From Desulfobacteraceae bacterium UBA5623 (GTDB lineage: Bacteria; Desulfobacterota; DSM-4660; Desulfatiglandales; Desulfatiglandaceae), in NCBI GenBank assembly GCA_002424495.1, contig DIKH01000436.1:300-11497 (forward strand): a stretch of DNA of 11,198 nucleotides, given 5' to 3'. Of the stretch, positions 1 through 6,794 are shown piece by piece (position 1 is the first letter of the stretch; each line of letters starts with the position of its first letter). The notes below the pieces were generated by a model. That model had not been told where the DNA came from and ran no database searches. It worked only from the letters and a program-made list of their open reading frames with translations. A program made the position numbers and the translations under genes.

Positions 1-435
1 ATTTATTTTTTCATGGAACTCAATCAGGTTGCTCTCAATCGCCCTGATTGTTGACGGATCCCCACTTGTTATAATCTTTTCTAAATAATCATGTAGATAT
101 GCGTACTTCTGGTTGGCATTTTTTTTGAGGCTTAAAATGGACCCGGTTGAAATGGGCTTTTCTTCTGTGTCACCTCCTTTCTTTATAATATTGATAAATG
201 ATTTTCCATCACTGGCCATTCCCCTGGTGTCGTTATCATCTGTCAGCCATGCTTTAACTATCTTAAATTCATTGCAAATTGAATGAATAAAAAGAGTCCC
301 GGGCGCTTCCTTCCCTTTCTCGATATCCGAAACGTGTCCAGAGCTTTTTAACCCCACTTTCATTGCGAACTCTTTTTGAGTCAGGCCAACAAAGTGCCTA
401 ATAGCCTTAATTTTAAGGGAGATTAATTTATTCAT
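1..435 (-). CDS. CI-type phage repressor with N-terminal helix-turn-helix (partial, runs off left edge)
   Basis: Read leftward from ATG at 435, the frame stays open for 145 codons to base 1, so the C-terminus is missing. It begins MNKLISLKIKAIRHFVGLTQ. Residues about 5-60 form a Cro/C1-type HTH: the LTQKEFAMKVGL segment, then SSGHVSDIEKGKEAPG, where the recognition helix and the E-x-G-K turn are typical. The rest (about 80-145) is polar and probably helical, with no visible S24/LexA-type self-cleavage site in the part seen, so it may be a non-cleavable repressor. It is divergent from the Ner-like gene and faces the shared operator/promoter region at 436-500, the classical lysogeny-switch arrangement. 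The ribosome binding site is weak (an A-rich stretch). The HTH assignment is firm; the role as the lysogenic repressor is inferred from position. Confidence 0.8.
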   Translation of the reverse strand, partial: MNKLISLKIKAIRHFVGLTQKEFAMKVGLKSSGHVSDIEKGKEAPGTLFIHSICNEFKIVKAWLTDDNDTRGMASDGKSFINIIKKGGDTEEKPISTGSILSLKKNANQKYAYLHDYLEKIITSGDPSTIRAIESNLIEFHEKIN

Positions 436-447
436 CTTTTTTTATAG

Positions 448-463
448 GAAAACGATATTTTTC
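448..463. promoter_or_regulatory. Candidate operator palindrome next to the rightward early promoter
   Basis: GAAAA-cgatat-TTTTC is a 5-bp inverted repeat with a 6-bp centre. It ends 2 bp before the -35 box at 466 and lies between the divergent repressor and Ner-like genes. This is where the repressor or the Ner-like protein would be expected to bind. The palindrome is short and A/T-rich, so binding is inference. Confidence 0.35.
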
Positions 464-465
464 TG

Positions 466-495
466 TTGACATTAAATAGGGATCCGAAATATAAC
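466..495 (+). promoter_or_regulatory. Early rightward promoter (PR-like), sigma70 type
   Basis: TTGACA at 466-471 (perfect -35 consensus) is followed after 18 bp by TATAAC at 490-495 (5 of 6 to TATAAT). It lies between the divergent regulators and reads into the Ner-like gene and the recombination/replication operon. The -35 box covers a potential TTG start at 466, which argues against that start for the downstream gene. Confidence 0.75.
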
Positions 496-534
496 CCTAC
501 ACAACGTAAAAAAAACAACAGGAGCACACGACCT

Positions 535-747
535 ATGACGCCACTTGAAATCAAGCACGCAATCGAAAACGCTGGCTCAACTCAAAGAAAAATAGCCAGA
601 GACTGCGGAGTCTCAGACAACATGGTCCGCATGGTCCGCCTCGGCGAAAGGGCGTCCCGTCATATCGCGGAAAAAATCAGCCTCACCATTAACAGGCCAA
701 TCAACGAAATATGGCCTGAAATGTACGTAAAAAAAGCAGCCCGTTAG
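535..747 (+). CDS. Ner/Cro-like early transcriptional regulator
   Basis: A 70-aa DNA-binding protein. The frame is open further upstream, but upstream starts overlap the promoter at 466-495. ATG 535 has AGGAG at 520-524, 10 nt upstream, and is preferred. Residues about 3-60 form an HTH (IKHAIENAGSTQRKIARDCG, then SDNMVRMVRLGERASRHIAEKI). The ending NEIWPEMY resembles the IWPSRY-like tail of the Mu Ner / Nlp regulator family. Members of that family are small repressors of early phage transcription, opposing the main repressor. As first gene of the rightward operon, divergent from the CI-like gene, it fits the Cro/Ner role. The HTH is clear; the Ner family link rests on the HTH-IWP pattern and was not checked by search. 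Confidence 0.75.
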   Translation: MTPLEIKHAIENAGSTQRKIARDCGVSDNMVRMVRLGERASRHIAEKISLTINRPINEIWPEMYVKKAAR

Positions 748-765
748 TAGCGTAATCTTAACGGG
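740..765 (+). terminator. Hairpin over the Ner-like stop codon, possible weak terminator or attenuator
   Basis: CCCGTTA (740-746) pairs perfectly with TAACGGG (759-765) across a 12-nt loop and is followed by TTTAATTGT rather than a true T-run. The stop codon TAG (745-747) lies in and beside the left arm, so ribosomes finishing the Ner-like gene would cover it. This could modulate entry of transcription into the operon. The stem is short, so full termination is unlikely. Confidence 0.3.
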
Positions 766-848
766 TTTAATTGTCAACCTTTTATTTTATGGGCTGGGGG
801 AAGATGTGCGTGACAACACAGAGGCCTCCGGTCCGAAAGGAGAGAACA

Positions 849-998
849 ATGGATAAGGAGTTCACCGCCACTGTCGGAGAACGCACGGTGGCAATCACAA
901 TCAAGGAATGGCCTCAGATTGCGGCGGACGCACTGAGGAACGGTCAAAAAGCATACCTTGTATCCAACAAAACTCTACAAGTAGTAGCGGAGGCGTAG
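849..998 (+). CDS. Small early phage protein of unknown function (49 aa)
   Basis: MDKEFTATVGERTVAITIKE and onward, 49 aa. ATG 849 is chosen because AAAGGAGAG lies just upstream (about 837-845); the frame is open upstream to 771 but without a comparable ribosome binding site. The sequence suggests two or three beta strands (FTATVGERTVAITI) followed by a helix (WPQIAADALRNGQ) and a final strand (KAYLVSN). No domain is recognised. It ends 4 nt before the recombinase gene, and GGAGG inside its last codons probably serves as that gene's ribosome binding site, so the two are likely translationally coupled. An accessory role in recombination is only a guess from position. Confidence 0.6.
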   Translation: MDKEFTATVGERTVAITIKEWPQIAADALRNGQKAYLVSNKTLQVVAEA

Positions 999-1002
999 TA
1001 AC

Positions 1003-2025
1003 ATGGCAAAAGATTTTTTTGAGAAAGCCGCTGAAGACATAGCGGACGCAAAGAAGAAGGGGTGGAATTTGCTCATTCCTTCGATCCCCCTGAACAAGCC
1101 GGACTCAGGGCTGTTTATCCCCGTTTTAGAAACCCTAACCATATCCACAGAAAAAGCCGCAAAAGAAGTCTATCCGGCGGACGAAAACTACAGGCTCCAT
1201 GCCACAGCACTAAATAAGATTGCCATTGCAGGGAGCATTAAGTGGGACTCCAGGTCCTCCGGGTTCACCCGGGCGCAGGACAAGAAGAACGTAGCATTCC
1301 GCGCCGTAGGGGGTGTCATGATGGCAGACGGTGACATGCACGTGGAAGCAGGATACTACGACGTGGACCTGGATGAAGTTCTGGACCGCCTTACAGAAGA
1401 GTATCAGGCCAAAGCCAAGAAAAACAAAAAGGATCAGGCCTATGTTGATTACTGCGTGAGCCGTGACTTTCGCGCCAAGCGCCAGCACATGTTGAAGATG
1501 GCAGAGACCGGCGCAAAAAACCGCGTGATCCGGTCCATTTTCCACGTGAAATCCGAGTACTCCTCAGCGGAACTCTCAAAGCCCTTTCTCGTTCTACGTT
1601 ACAAGCTCCACCTGGATACGCAAAACCAGGAAATCCGGCGCATGATAGCTCAGGCTCAGGTTATGGCGGCACTTGGTATTTATGGGCCGTCTCCAAATGC
1701 CGGATTACTGGCAGGGCCGCAGCCGCTTGATGTGGAGTTCTCCCCGATTGACCCCATGTCAGACCCCAACCTCAACGGGTTCGTCCCTGATCCGGATGCG
1801 CCTCCGGAGGCAGAGCAGGACATGTCCATGTCCGGCATGAAGGCCGACTTCTTGGCACTCGATAAGGACCGTCAAATGGAAATGCTCAGGGATATGGCAA
1901 AGGCTGTGAGTGTAGATTTGACAAAATTGATCAAAGATCATTCGGACTGGAAACGGAGCGATTTTTTTGAACACCTGGAGCCATTACAGGCTAGTCCGCA
2001 ACAGGAAGATGATATCCCATTTTAA
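1003..2025 (+). CDS. Putative single-strand-annealing recombinase (RecT/Red-beta/Erf-like role) with SSB-like C-terminal tip
   Basis: 340 aa. The core (about 60-205) has YRLHATALNKIAIAGSIKWD, FRAVGGV, then a helix with ETGAKNRVIRSIF (168-180) and SSAELSKPFLVLRY (187-200). I recall the Gx(K/E)NR(A/V)IR followed by EL-KPF pattern from uncharacterised phage proteins found next to exonuclease genes. That supports a DNA-annealing recombination protein, but it is memory of a pattern, not a search result. Residues 205-300 are Met/Pro-rich and probably flexible. The last residues, EDDIPF (335-340), match the acidic tip of bacterial SSB (DDDIPF in E. coli), which docks repair proteins. It sits just before the SbcD/SbcC-like genes, as annealing proteins often sit beside their nuclease. 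Alternative: a phage-specific ssDNA-binding protein. Coding potential is certain; function is moderately supported. Confidence 0.6.
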   Translation: MAKDFFEKAAEDIADAKKKGWNLLIPSIPLNKPDSGLFIPVLETLTISTEKAAKEVYPADENYRLHATALNKIAIAGSIKWDSRSSGFTRAQDKKNVAFRAVGGVMMADGDMHVEAGYYDVDLDEVLDRLTEEYQAKAKKNKKDQAYVDYCVSRDFRAKRQHMLKMAETGAKNRVIRSIFHVKSEYSSAELSKPFLVLRYKLHLDTQNQEIRRMIAQAQVMAALGIYGPSPNAGLLAGPQPLDVEFSPIDPMSDPNLNGFVPDPDAPPEAEQDMSMSGMKADFLALDKDRQMEMLRDMAKAVSVDLTKLIKDHSDWKRSDFFEHLEPLQASPQQEDDIPF

Positions 2026-2037
2026 GGAGGGCAGGGC

Positions 2038-2154
2038 ATGGAAATTCTACAGGCAGATATAAGTCTTATATGGATGTTCAGATTGTCGTCTCTGGCCCTG
2101 CTGCTGTGGTTGGCCGTTGGGGTTGGGGTTATGGTTGCAAAACTCGTTGGTTAA
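2038..2154 (+). CDS. Small single-span membrane peptide (38 aa)
   Basis: MEILQADISLIWMFRLSSLA, then LLLWLAVGVGVMVAKLVG, 38 aa. ATG 2038 has a strong ribosome binding site (AAGGAGGG at about 2024-2031) right after the recombinase stop. Its own stop (2152-2154) overlaps the AAAGGAGG that serves the SbcD-like gene, so it is tightly packed in the operon. Residues about 17-35 form one hydrophobic segment rich in Leu and Val. No family is recognised. Small membrane peptides in early phage operons can affect host membrane proteins or exclude other phages, but nothing in the sequence shows which. The good spacing and ribosome binding site are the main evidence that it is real. Confidence 0.6.
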   Translation: MEILQADISLIWMFRLSSLALLLWLAVGVGVMVAKLVG

Positions 2155-2168
2155 AGGAGGCTGATATT

Positions 2169-3371
2169 ATGCGCATTCTACATTTCGCAGATCTTCATGC
2201 CCAAGACCGCACCCTGGATGAAATCAAGAAGTGTTGCGGAAAGATCCTTGAAACCGCAGCCGAAGAGAAACCTGACCTGATTGTAAACGCAGGAGACACG
2301 TTCGATGATCAGATGATCAGGGTGGATACAGAGGCCGTCCGGTATATGATGGGATTTCACCGTGCCTTGTCTGAGATCGCGCCTGTCGCGGTCGTGATCG
2401 GCACGCCGTCACATGATGGGAAAGCCGCCCTTGTCCTGGAATATTCCACAAACGGGCATCACAACGTCATCGTTTCAAGTATGCCCGAACAACTCTTTTT
2501 TTCAAGTGGGGAACTCTACCGGGCGAAAGACATGCCGCGACACGGTGCCCCTGTTCAGGCTGTCCTTTCAATGATCCCCACTCCTACTAAACAATATTTT
2601 AAAACACAATCAGGCATTACACAGAGTGATCAGGAGATAGCGGACGCCATGTCTGCCATTTTTGCGGGGGTTGGTGTAGAGTCCGGGCGATACAACTGCC
2701 CTCATATCATGGTTGGTCATTTCCAAGTTGCGGGCGCTCGGATATCTGAGACGCAACACCTCATTGGGCGTGATATTGAGATTTCAAAAAATCAAATTGA
2801 ACTGGGGGTGTTTAACCTTGGCTGCCTGGGGCATATCCATATGCAGCAGGAAGTGTTGAGGGATGTTTTTTATTCCGGATCCATCTATAGAAAGGATTTT
2901 GGGGAAATGGAGAACAAGGGTTTTTATCTCCATGAAATAGGCTCTGAGTCCCGGTTCATCGAAACCCCCACGCGCAGGCTGGTAAAGATTGAAGCCGACT
3001 TCACAGCCCCCGATAACCCCATCGAAAACCTGGGCGCTTTTATTTTCTCCTACCCCAGAGATGTTATCAGAGGCGCTTTTGTCAGATGTCAAATCCGGCT
3101 CTGGCAGGATGAGGCGGCAAAGTTGAATAAGGCGGAGATTGAAGAGGCCTTGCTGTCCGTGGGTGCGGAAGCAGTTGAATTTAAATGCAGTTACGCACCG
3201 CGCGAAAACGTGCGCTCTACCAGGATCTTAACCCTGGCAACATTAAGGGAGAAAGTCAGGGAGAGAGCGGAGTTGAGCCAGGACACCGTTTCCGAATCCG
3301 TGCTTGCAAAAGCAGATTTCCTGGAGGCCTCAACACGAGATGAGGTTGTCGGCCATGTCATTGCTATCTGA
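2169..3371 (+). CDS. sbcD: SbcD/Mre11-like metallophosphoesterase nuclease (T4 gp47-like)
   Basis: 400 aa from ATG 2169, behind AAAGGAGG; an upstream in-frame ATG at 2070 overlaps the membrane-peptide gene and lacks this site. Calcineurin-like phosphoesterase motifs run in order: DLH (D8, H10), GDTFDD (G42-D43), GTPSHD (78-83), MVGHFQ (H184) and LGHIH (G221-H224), followed by the YSGSIYRKDFGE segment that is typical of SbcD. The family forms the Mn-dependent nuclease subunit of the SbcCD/Mre11-Rad50 complex, which trims DNA ends and opens hairpins; in phages the pair (T4 gp47/gp46) generates recombination substrates. Its partner is encoded at 3703. Odd: motif III reads GTPSHD rather than the usual GNHD/E, so the metal-bridging Asn appears to be Ser. 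The C-terminal 100 residues are less conserved and would bind the ATPase. Confidence 0.9.
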   Translation: MRILHFADLHAQDRTLDEIKKCCGKILETAAEEKPDLIVNAGDTFDDQMIRVDTEAVRYMMGFHRALSEIAPVAVVIGTPSHDGKAALVLEYSTNGHHNVIVSSMPEQLFFSSGELYRAKDMPRHGAPVQAVLSMIPTPTKQYFKTQSGITQSDQEIADAMSAIFAGVGVESGRYNCPHIMVGHFQVAGARISETQHLIGRDIEISKNQIELGVFNLGCLGHIHMQQEVLRDVFYSGSIYRKDFGEMENKGFYLHEIGSESRFIETPTRRLVKIEADFTAPDNPIENLGAFIFSYPRDVIRGAFVRCQIRLWQDEAAKLNKAEIEEALLSVGAEAVEFKCSYAPRENVRSTRILTLATLREKVRERAELSQDTVSESVLAKADFLEASTRDEVVGHVIAI

Positions 3372-3558
3372 GCGTATCCCACTTGAGCCCATCTGTGCCT
3401 ATTGTGAGCACTACACATTCAAGACCAGGGAGTACGGCGGTTGGGCTTTTTGTAAGCTGTACGACAAGTGGTTCCCTAAACAATTAGAACGAGGATCAAC
3501 ACCGGCGGGGGAACGGACATGCGCGAAATGGACACAAAAGGGGTGCAAGGTAGCTTGA
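3355..3558 (+). CDS. Small Cys-rich, probably zinc-binding protein (67 aa)
   Basis: MSLLSERIPLEPICAYCEHY and onward. ATG 3355 overlaps the end of the SbcD-like gene by 17 bp, with GAGG at 3342-3345 as ribosome binding site; ATG 3340 is an alternative. It has CAYC (residues 14-17), then FCKLYDKWF, TCAKW and KGC near the end: five Cys in 67 residues plus several Trp, Tyr and Phe, as in small zinc-ribbon or treble-clef folds. It sits between the two subunits of a nuclease complex, so a role with that complex or in DNA binding is possible but unproven. I do not recognise a named family. Confidence 0.65.
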   Translation: MSLLSERIPLEPICAYCEHYTFKTREYGGWAFCKLYDKWFPKQLERGSTPAGERTCAKWTQKGCKVA

Positions 3559-3716
3559 TTCCGCTATCGGATATTGTTGCGGCTCTGGTAGCGGAGGCAT
3601 CAAGCAGGCGGCACCCCGATCAAATCAGAAACATTCGGATACTGTGCAAGGAGCTGACAGGTTCAGCAACATTCACGCTATCTGAAATAAGGAGGATCTT
3701 AGATGAAAATTCATAG
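3519..3716 (+). CDS. Small helical protein of unknown function (65 aa)
   Basis: MREMDTKGVQGSLIPLSDIV and onward, ending with SEIRRILDEN. It overlaps the previous gene by 40 bp and the SbcC-like gene by 14 bp, so the four genes from SbcD to SbcC form a chain of overlaps. ATG 3519 has GGGGGA about 7 nt upstream; ATG 3528 is possible. The sequence predicts a helix (LSDIVAALVAEASSR), an Arg/Ile-rich helix (DQIRNIRILCKEL), and a last helix. No domain recognised. Conserved-looking packing supports a real gene; function is unknown. Confidence 0.55.
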   Translation: MREMDTKGVQGSLIPLSDIVAALVAEASSRRHPDQIRNIRILCKELTGSATFTLSEIRRILDENS

Positions 3717-6000
3717 CACACGGTTGAAAGGATTTATCGGGATTAAGCAGGGCTTAGGCCTCGACGAGATCAGCGTTGATCTATCAGGAGTCAACGGCCT
3801 GATCGCATTCGACGGACCCAATGGTAAGGGTAAATCAACACTGTTGGAGGCAGGGCTACAGCCCTATAGATGTTTAGCATCACGCAAGGGGGCATTGCAA
3901 CATCACACGTTTTTGAGGGACTCCGAGAAAGAGTTGGGGTTCTCCTACCAAGGCGACGACTATCGTACTCTGGTAAAGATCGATGCACAGTCAGGGCGCC
4001 AGGAAGGATTTGTTTGGCGTAACTCAGCCCCACAGGTGAACGGGAAGTCAAGCGAATACGACCGATACATCACTGAGCTTTTCGGATCGTCCAACCTGTT
4101 TTTCAATTCTGTTTTTTGCGCCCAAAATTCAAGTAAGATTTCCGACATGACCACAGGGGAACTCAAGAGTTTATTCTCTGAGTTTTTGCGCCTACAGCGT
4201 TACATTGATTTCGAGGAGACCAGTAAACAATGCGTGCGGCTGTTGCTGGGGCAAAAAGAGAAAATGGAGAATGACATCGAACGGCTTAACCAGGATATCG
4301 GCACCAAGTTTGCCGGGGTCAGTGAGAGGCTAGAGGCTGCGCAAGAGAGCTACGGGCTGAATTCTGGATTGATAACCCAAAACCAAGGGCTACTTGAAAA
4401 AGTTGAAACTGACCTGGACGCAGCAAAAGTTGCGGCAAATAAAAATCAACTTATTAAGGACCAACTCCAGGCCCTAAGGAAAACCGACGCGGAGCTCGAA
4501 AAGGAAATCAACGACGCCGAGGCGCAATCAGGATCGGAATTGCAACTGATCAGGGACAAGGCCAGAGCGGCGATGTCAGACATTGAAGCACTGGAGACCA
4601 TACTGAAAGATAAAGATCAGATTGTGGAGGCGCAGGATAAAAAGGACACGCTATCCACTGCCCTGGAAAACTCAAAAACTGAATTAGCAGAGGCGCAGGC
4701 AACTCTTACCGAGGCAATAAAGGCAACCGGGGAATGGCAGTTGAAATTAAAGACTGTCGAAAGCTCATTAAACAACCTGAAAAACGACCCTGCCCTAAGC
4801 CGGTTAAACACTGAAATCAGGATTGCTGAGTCCACAGCGAAAAGTCTGGAACTCAAGGACCCTGACTGCCAGTCAAAGACATGCTCGTTTATCTCCGAGG
4901 CTGTCAAGGCCTCTGAGAATCTCCCCAACCTAATAGAAGCCCGCAACAAGCTGCAAGATAAGATCCAAACCGAGGCCGAAGCGAAAGCGTCTGAGATTGC
5001 AGAAATCAGAGACAAGATGAATTATACAGCAGAGGCTGAACACGACCTGGCTAATCATGTTATTGGCCTGAAACTCAAAATTACGAAACTTAATGAAGAG
5101 ATTAAAGAAGTTGCCTTAATAGCCTGGAAGATAAGGGATATTGAGACGGCTGAGATTAAAATGGAGGGGCTAAGACAGCGCAAGCAGGACCTGATAGCCG
5201 AGGGACTGCAAGCCAAGGAAAGGCATGAGAAATTGAAGTCGACTGTCTTTGACAAGCGTGTCTATATCGAGGCCCAAATAAAGGGCCTTGATGGGCAGTA
5301 CGACCAACTTGTTGATAAGCGTGTCGAGAACTGCATCCGTGAACGGGACAGGCTGAAACAGGATGTTGCTATTATGCGAGGTAGAGCTGAGACATTAACC
5401 CGTGAGATTGCAGGCTTGGAGCAGAAAGCTAAAGAGAAAAATGAGGTTGAAGCAACCTTGTTGAAGCTTAAGGACCGCCTGCAGGTCCTGATTGCCGAGG
5501 CCACGGACTGGAAATATCTGCAATCCGCATGTGGAAAGGACGGCTTGAGGGCGCTTGAGATTGATAGCGTCGCACCTCTGGTCACAGGGTACAGTAATGA
5601 GTTGCTGGCAAATACGTTCGGGCCTTCTTTCAGTGTCAGGTTCAGGACTCAGGACGACGAGGGCCGTGAGGTCCTGGACATCCTGGTGATACGGGAGGAC
5701 GGAACTGAGGTTTTACTTGATAACCTGTCCGGGGGGCAAAAGGTGTGGAACCTGAAGGCAATCCGGTTGGCTATGACGTTGCTGTCAAAAGACAAGAGCG
5801 GTCGCAACTTCCAGAGCGCTTTCTGCGATGAGGAAGATGGAGCATTAGATGTCGAAAACGCCCTGAAATTCATAGACCTATACCGGGCCTTTATGACATC
5901 GGGCGGGTTTAATGACTGCTATTTCATCAGCCATAAGCCGGAGTGTGTGGCGCTTGCTGATCACAGGATTTGTTTCAATGGTGGGATCACTGTTGAGTAG
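3703..6000 (+). CDS. sbcC: SbcC/Rad50-like SMC-type ATPase (T4 gp46-like)
   Basis: 765 aa from ATG 3703 with GGAGG about 8 nt upstream. Motifs in order: Walker A GPNGKGKST (38-46), Q-loop with FCAQN (Q141), long heptad-rich coiled coils (about 175-385 and 400-620), a hook region with C389 and C394, ABC signature LSGGQK (675-680), Walker B FCDEEDGALD (707-716) and H-loop ISHK (H744). This is the full head-coil-hook-coil-head plan of Rad50/SbcC, with coils much shorter than in E. coli SbcC (about 1050 aa). It would clamp DNA ends and, with ATP, drive the SbcD-like nuclease encoded just upstream. Odd: the hook reads CQSKTC (C-x4-C), not the usual C-x2-C zinc hook. As the largest gene of the early operon it probably supports phage recombination and replication. 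Confidence 0.93.
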   Translation: MKIHSTRLKGFIGIKQGLGLDEISVDLSGVNGLIAFDGPNGKGKSTLLEAGLQPYRCLASRKGALQHHTFLRDSEKELGFSYQGDDYRTLVKIDAQSGRQEGFVWRNSAPQVNGKSSEYDRYITELFGSSNLFFNSVFCAQNSSKISDMTTGELKSLFSEFLRLQRYIDFEETSKQCVRLLLGQKEKMENDIERLNQDIGTKFAGVSERLEAAQESYGLNSGLITQNQGLLEKVETDLDAAKVAANKNQLIKDQLQALRKTDAELEKEINDAEAQSGSELQLIRDKARAAMSDIEALETILKDKDQIVEAQDKKDTLSTALENSKTELAEAQATLTEAIKATGEWQLKLKTVESSLNNLKNDPALSRLNTEIRIAESTAKSLELKDPDCQSKTCSFISEAVKASENLPNLIEARNKLQDKIQTEAEAKASEIAEIRDKMNYTAEAEHDLANHVIGLKLKITKLNEEIKEVALIAWKIRDIETAEIKMEGLRQRKQDLIAEGLQAKERHEKLKSTVFDKRVYIEAQIKGLDGQYDQLVDKRVENCIRERDRLKQDVAIMRGRAETLTREIAGLEQKAKEKNEVEATLLKLKDRLQVLIAEATDWKYLQSACGKDGLRALEIDSVAPLVTGYSNELLANTFGPSFSVRFRTQDDEGREVLDILVIREDGTEVLLDNLSGGQKVWNLKAIRLAMTLLSKDKSGRNFQSAFCDEEDGALDVENALKFIDLYRAFMTSGGFNDCYFISHKPECVALADHRICFNGGITVE

Positions 6001-6008
6001 AGGGTGAA

Positions 6009-6794
6009 ATGCCAAACAGGATATTGAAAGAATCAATAAGGGAAAGCGAGTCAATAAACGTCTTGTCTGATAAAGCGGAAATTTGTTTTTACAGACTGAT
6101 CACTTTTGCAGACGACTTCGGCCTCTTCAAGAGCGACCCTGTCCTGGTACTTGCCGGGTTATTCCCTCGAAAAGACTACCGGAAGACCCAAGTGATTCTC
6201 TGGTTAAACGAAATCGCAAACGCAGGCATGATCAAGTTTTATATTGGCCAAGACCTTAAACCTTATGGTTCTTTCACGACTTGGGGGAGGCATCAACAGC
6301 AACGGGCCGAAAGGCCTAAACACCCGAAACCAGAGGGAAGAGTAGGAGATTTTTTCCTGGCAATTGATGACGTGCTACAGGAAATTGATATCATCCGAAA
6401 TCAGATGATATCGGAGGATATCAGATGTCCTCGTAATCCTAATCCTAATCCTAATCCTACTCTTGCGCAAAGGAAAGACCTCTTTGCGCGTTTTTGGGCA
6501 TGTTACCCTAAGAAAAAATCAAAAGGGCAGGCCGAAAAAGCTTGGACGAAGATTAATCCTGATGAGCAACTCTTAGCAACTATGATTGCCACAATAGAGC
6601 GGGCCAAGAAATCAGAGGATTGGACCAGGGAAAAGGGGCAGTTTATCCCGTATCCGGCTACATGGCTGAATGCGAAGGGGTGGGAGGATTCTTTTAACAC
6701 TGAAATAGACGAGGTGGACAATGGAATGGCTCGGCTTCGAGAAAAATACACAAGAACTGAAATCTTACTTCAATTGCCTGGGGTTCAGGCCTGA
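6009..6794 (+). CDS. Phage replication initiator (O/DnaD-like replisome organiser)
   Basis: 261 aa; ATG 6009 follows the SbcC-like stop by 8 nt with AGGGTGA as ribosome binding site. Residues 1-105 resemble the winged-helix N-domain of phage replication proteins: RILKESIRESESI, a DDFGLF turn (about 36-41), LFPRKD, and YGSFTTWGRHQQQR. Residues about 155-235 match the C-domain seen in many such proteins: FARFWACYPKKKSKGQAEKA, then GQFIPYPATWLNAKGWED. The two are joined by a linker whose codons hold a cluster of repeats, including NPNPNPNP. In lambda-like phages the initiator binds iterons inside its own gene, melts DNA and recruits the helicase loader; the same is inferred here. No helicase or primase gene is in the window, so it probably uses host DnaB. 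The family call is good; the origin role is inferred. Confidence 0.8.
   Translation: MPNRILKESIRESESINVLSDKAEICFYRLITFADDFGLFKSDPVLVLAGLFPRKDYRKTQVILWLNEIANAGMIKFYIGQDLKPYGSFTTWGRHQQQRAERPKHPKPEGRVGDFFLAIDDVLQEIDIIRNQMISEDIRCPRNPNPNPNPTLAQRKDLFARFWACYPKKKSKGQAEKAWTKINPDEQLLATMIATIERAKKSEDWTREKGQFIPYPATWLNAKGWEDSFNTEIDEVDNGMARLREKYTRTEILLQLPGVQA
6387..6458. repeat. Origin-like repeat cluster inside the replication initiator gene
   Basis: Within the linker of the initiator: GATATCATC (6387-6395) and GATGATATC (6404-6412) form a perfect 9-bp inverted repeat with an 8-bp spacer. GATATC occurs at 6387, 6407 and 6417, spaced 20 and 10 bp, so on one helix face. ATCAGATG occurs at 6400 and 6420, and GAGGA/TCCTC flank 6416-6432. 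Four tandem AATCCT hexamers follow (6435-6458, coding Asn-Pro x4). Lambda-like origins lie at this place, in the middle of the initiator gene, so this is a candidate replication origin. Confidence 0.5.

Noticed and set aside
466..534. N-terminal extension of the Ner-like gene from a TTG at 466
   Set aside because: The TTG is the -35 box of the early promoter and the extension spans the -10; ATG 535 has a good ribosome site and gives a complete HTH protein.
2070..2168. Longer start for the SbcD-like gene at ATG 2070
   Set aside because: The added 33 residues overlap the membrane peptide gene and are unlike the family; ATG 2169 follows AAAGGAGG and begins directly with the RILHFADLH motif.
4617..5015. 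132-codon minus-strand frame, Ser/Ala/Leu-rich
   Set aside because: Antisense shadow of the SbcC coiled coil, where the Glu/Lys-rich codons read in reverse as Ser, Phe and Leu.
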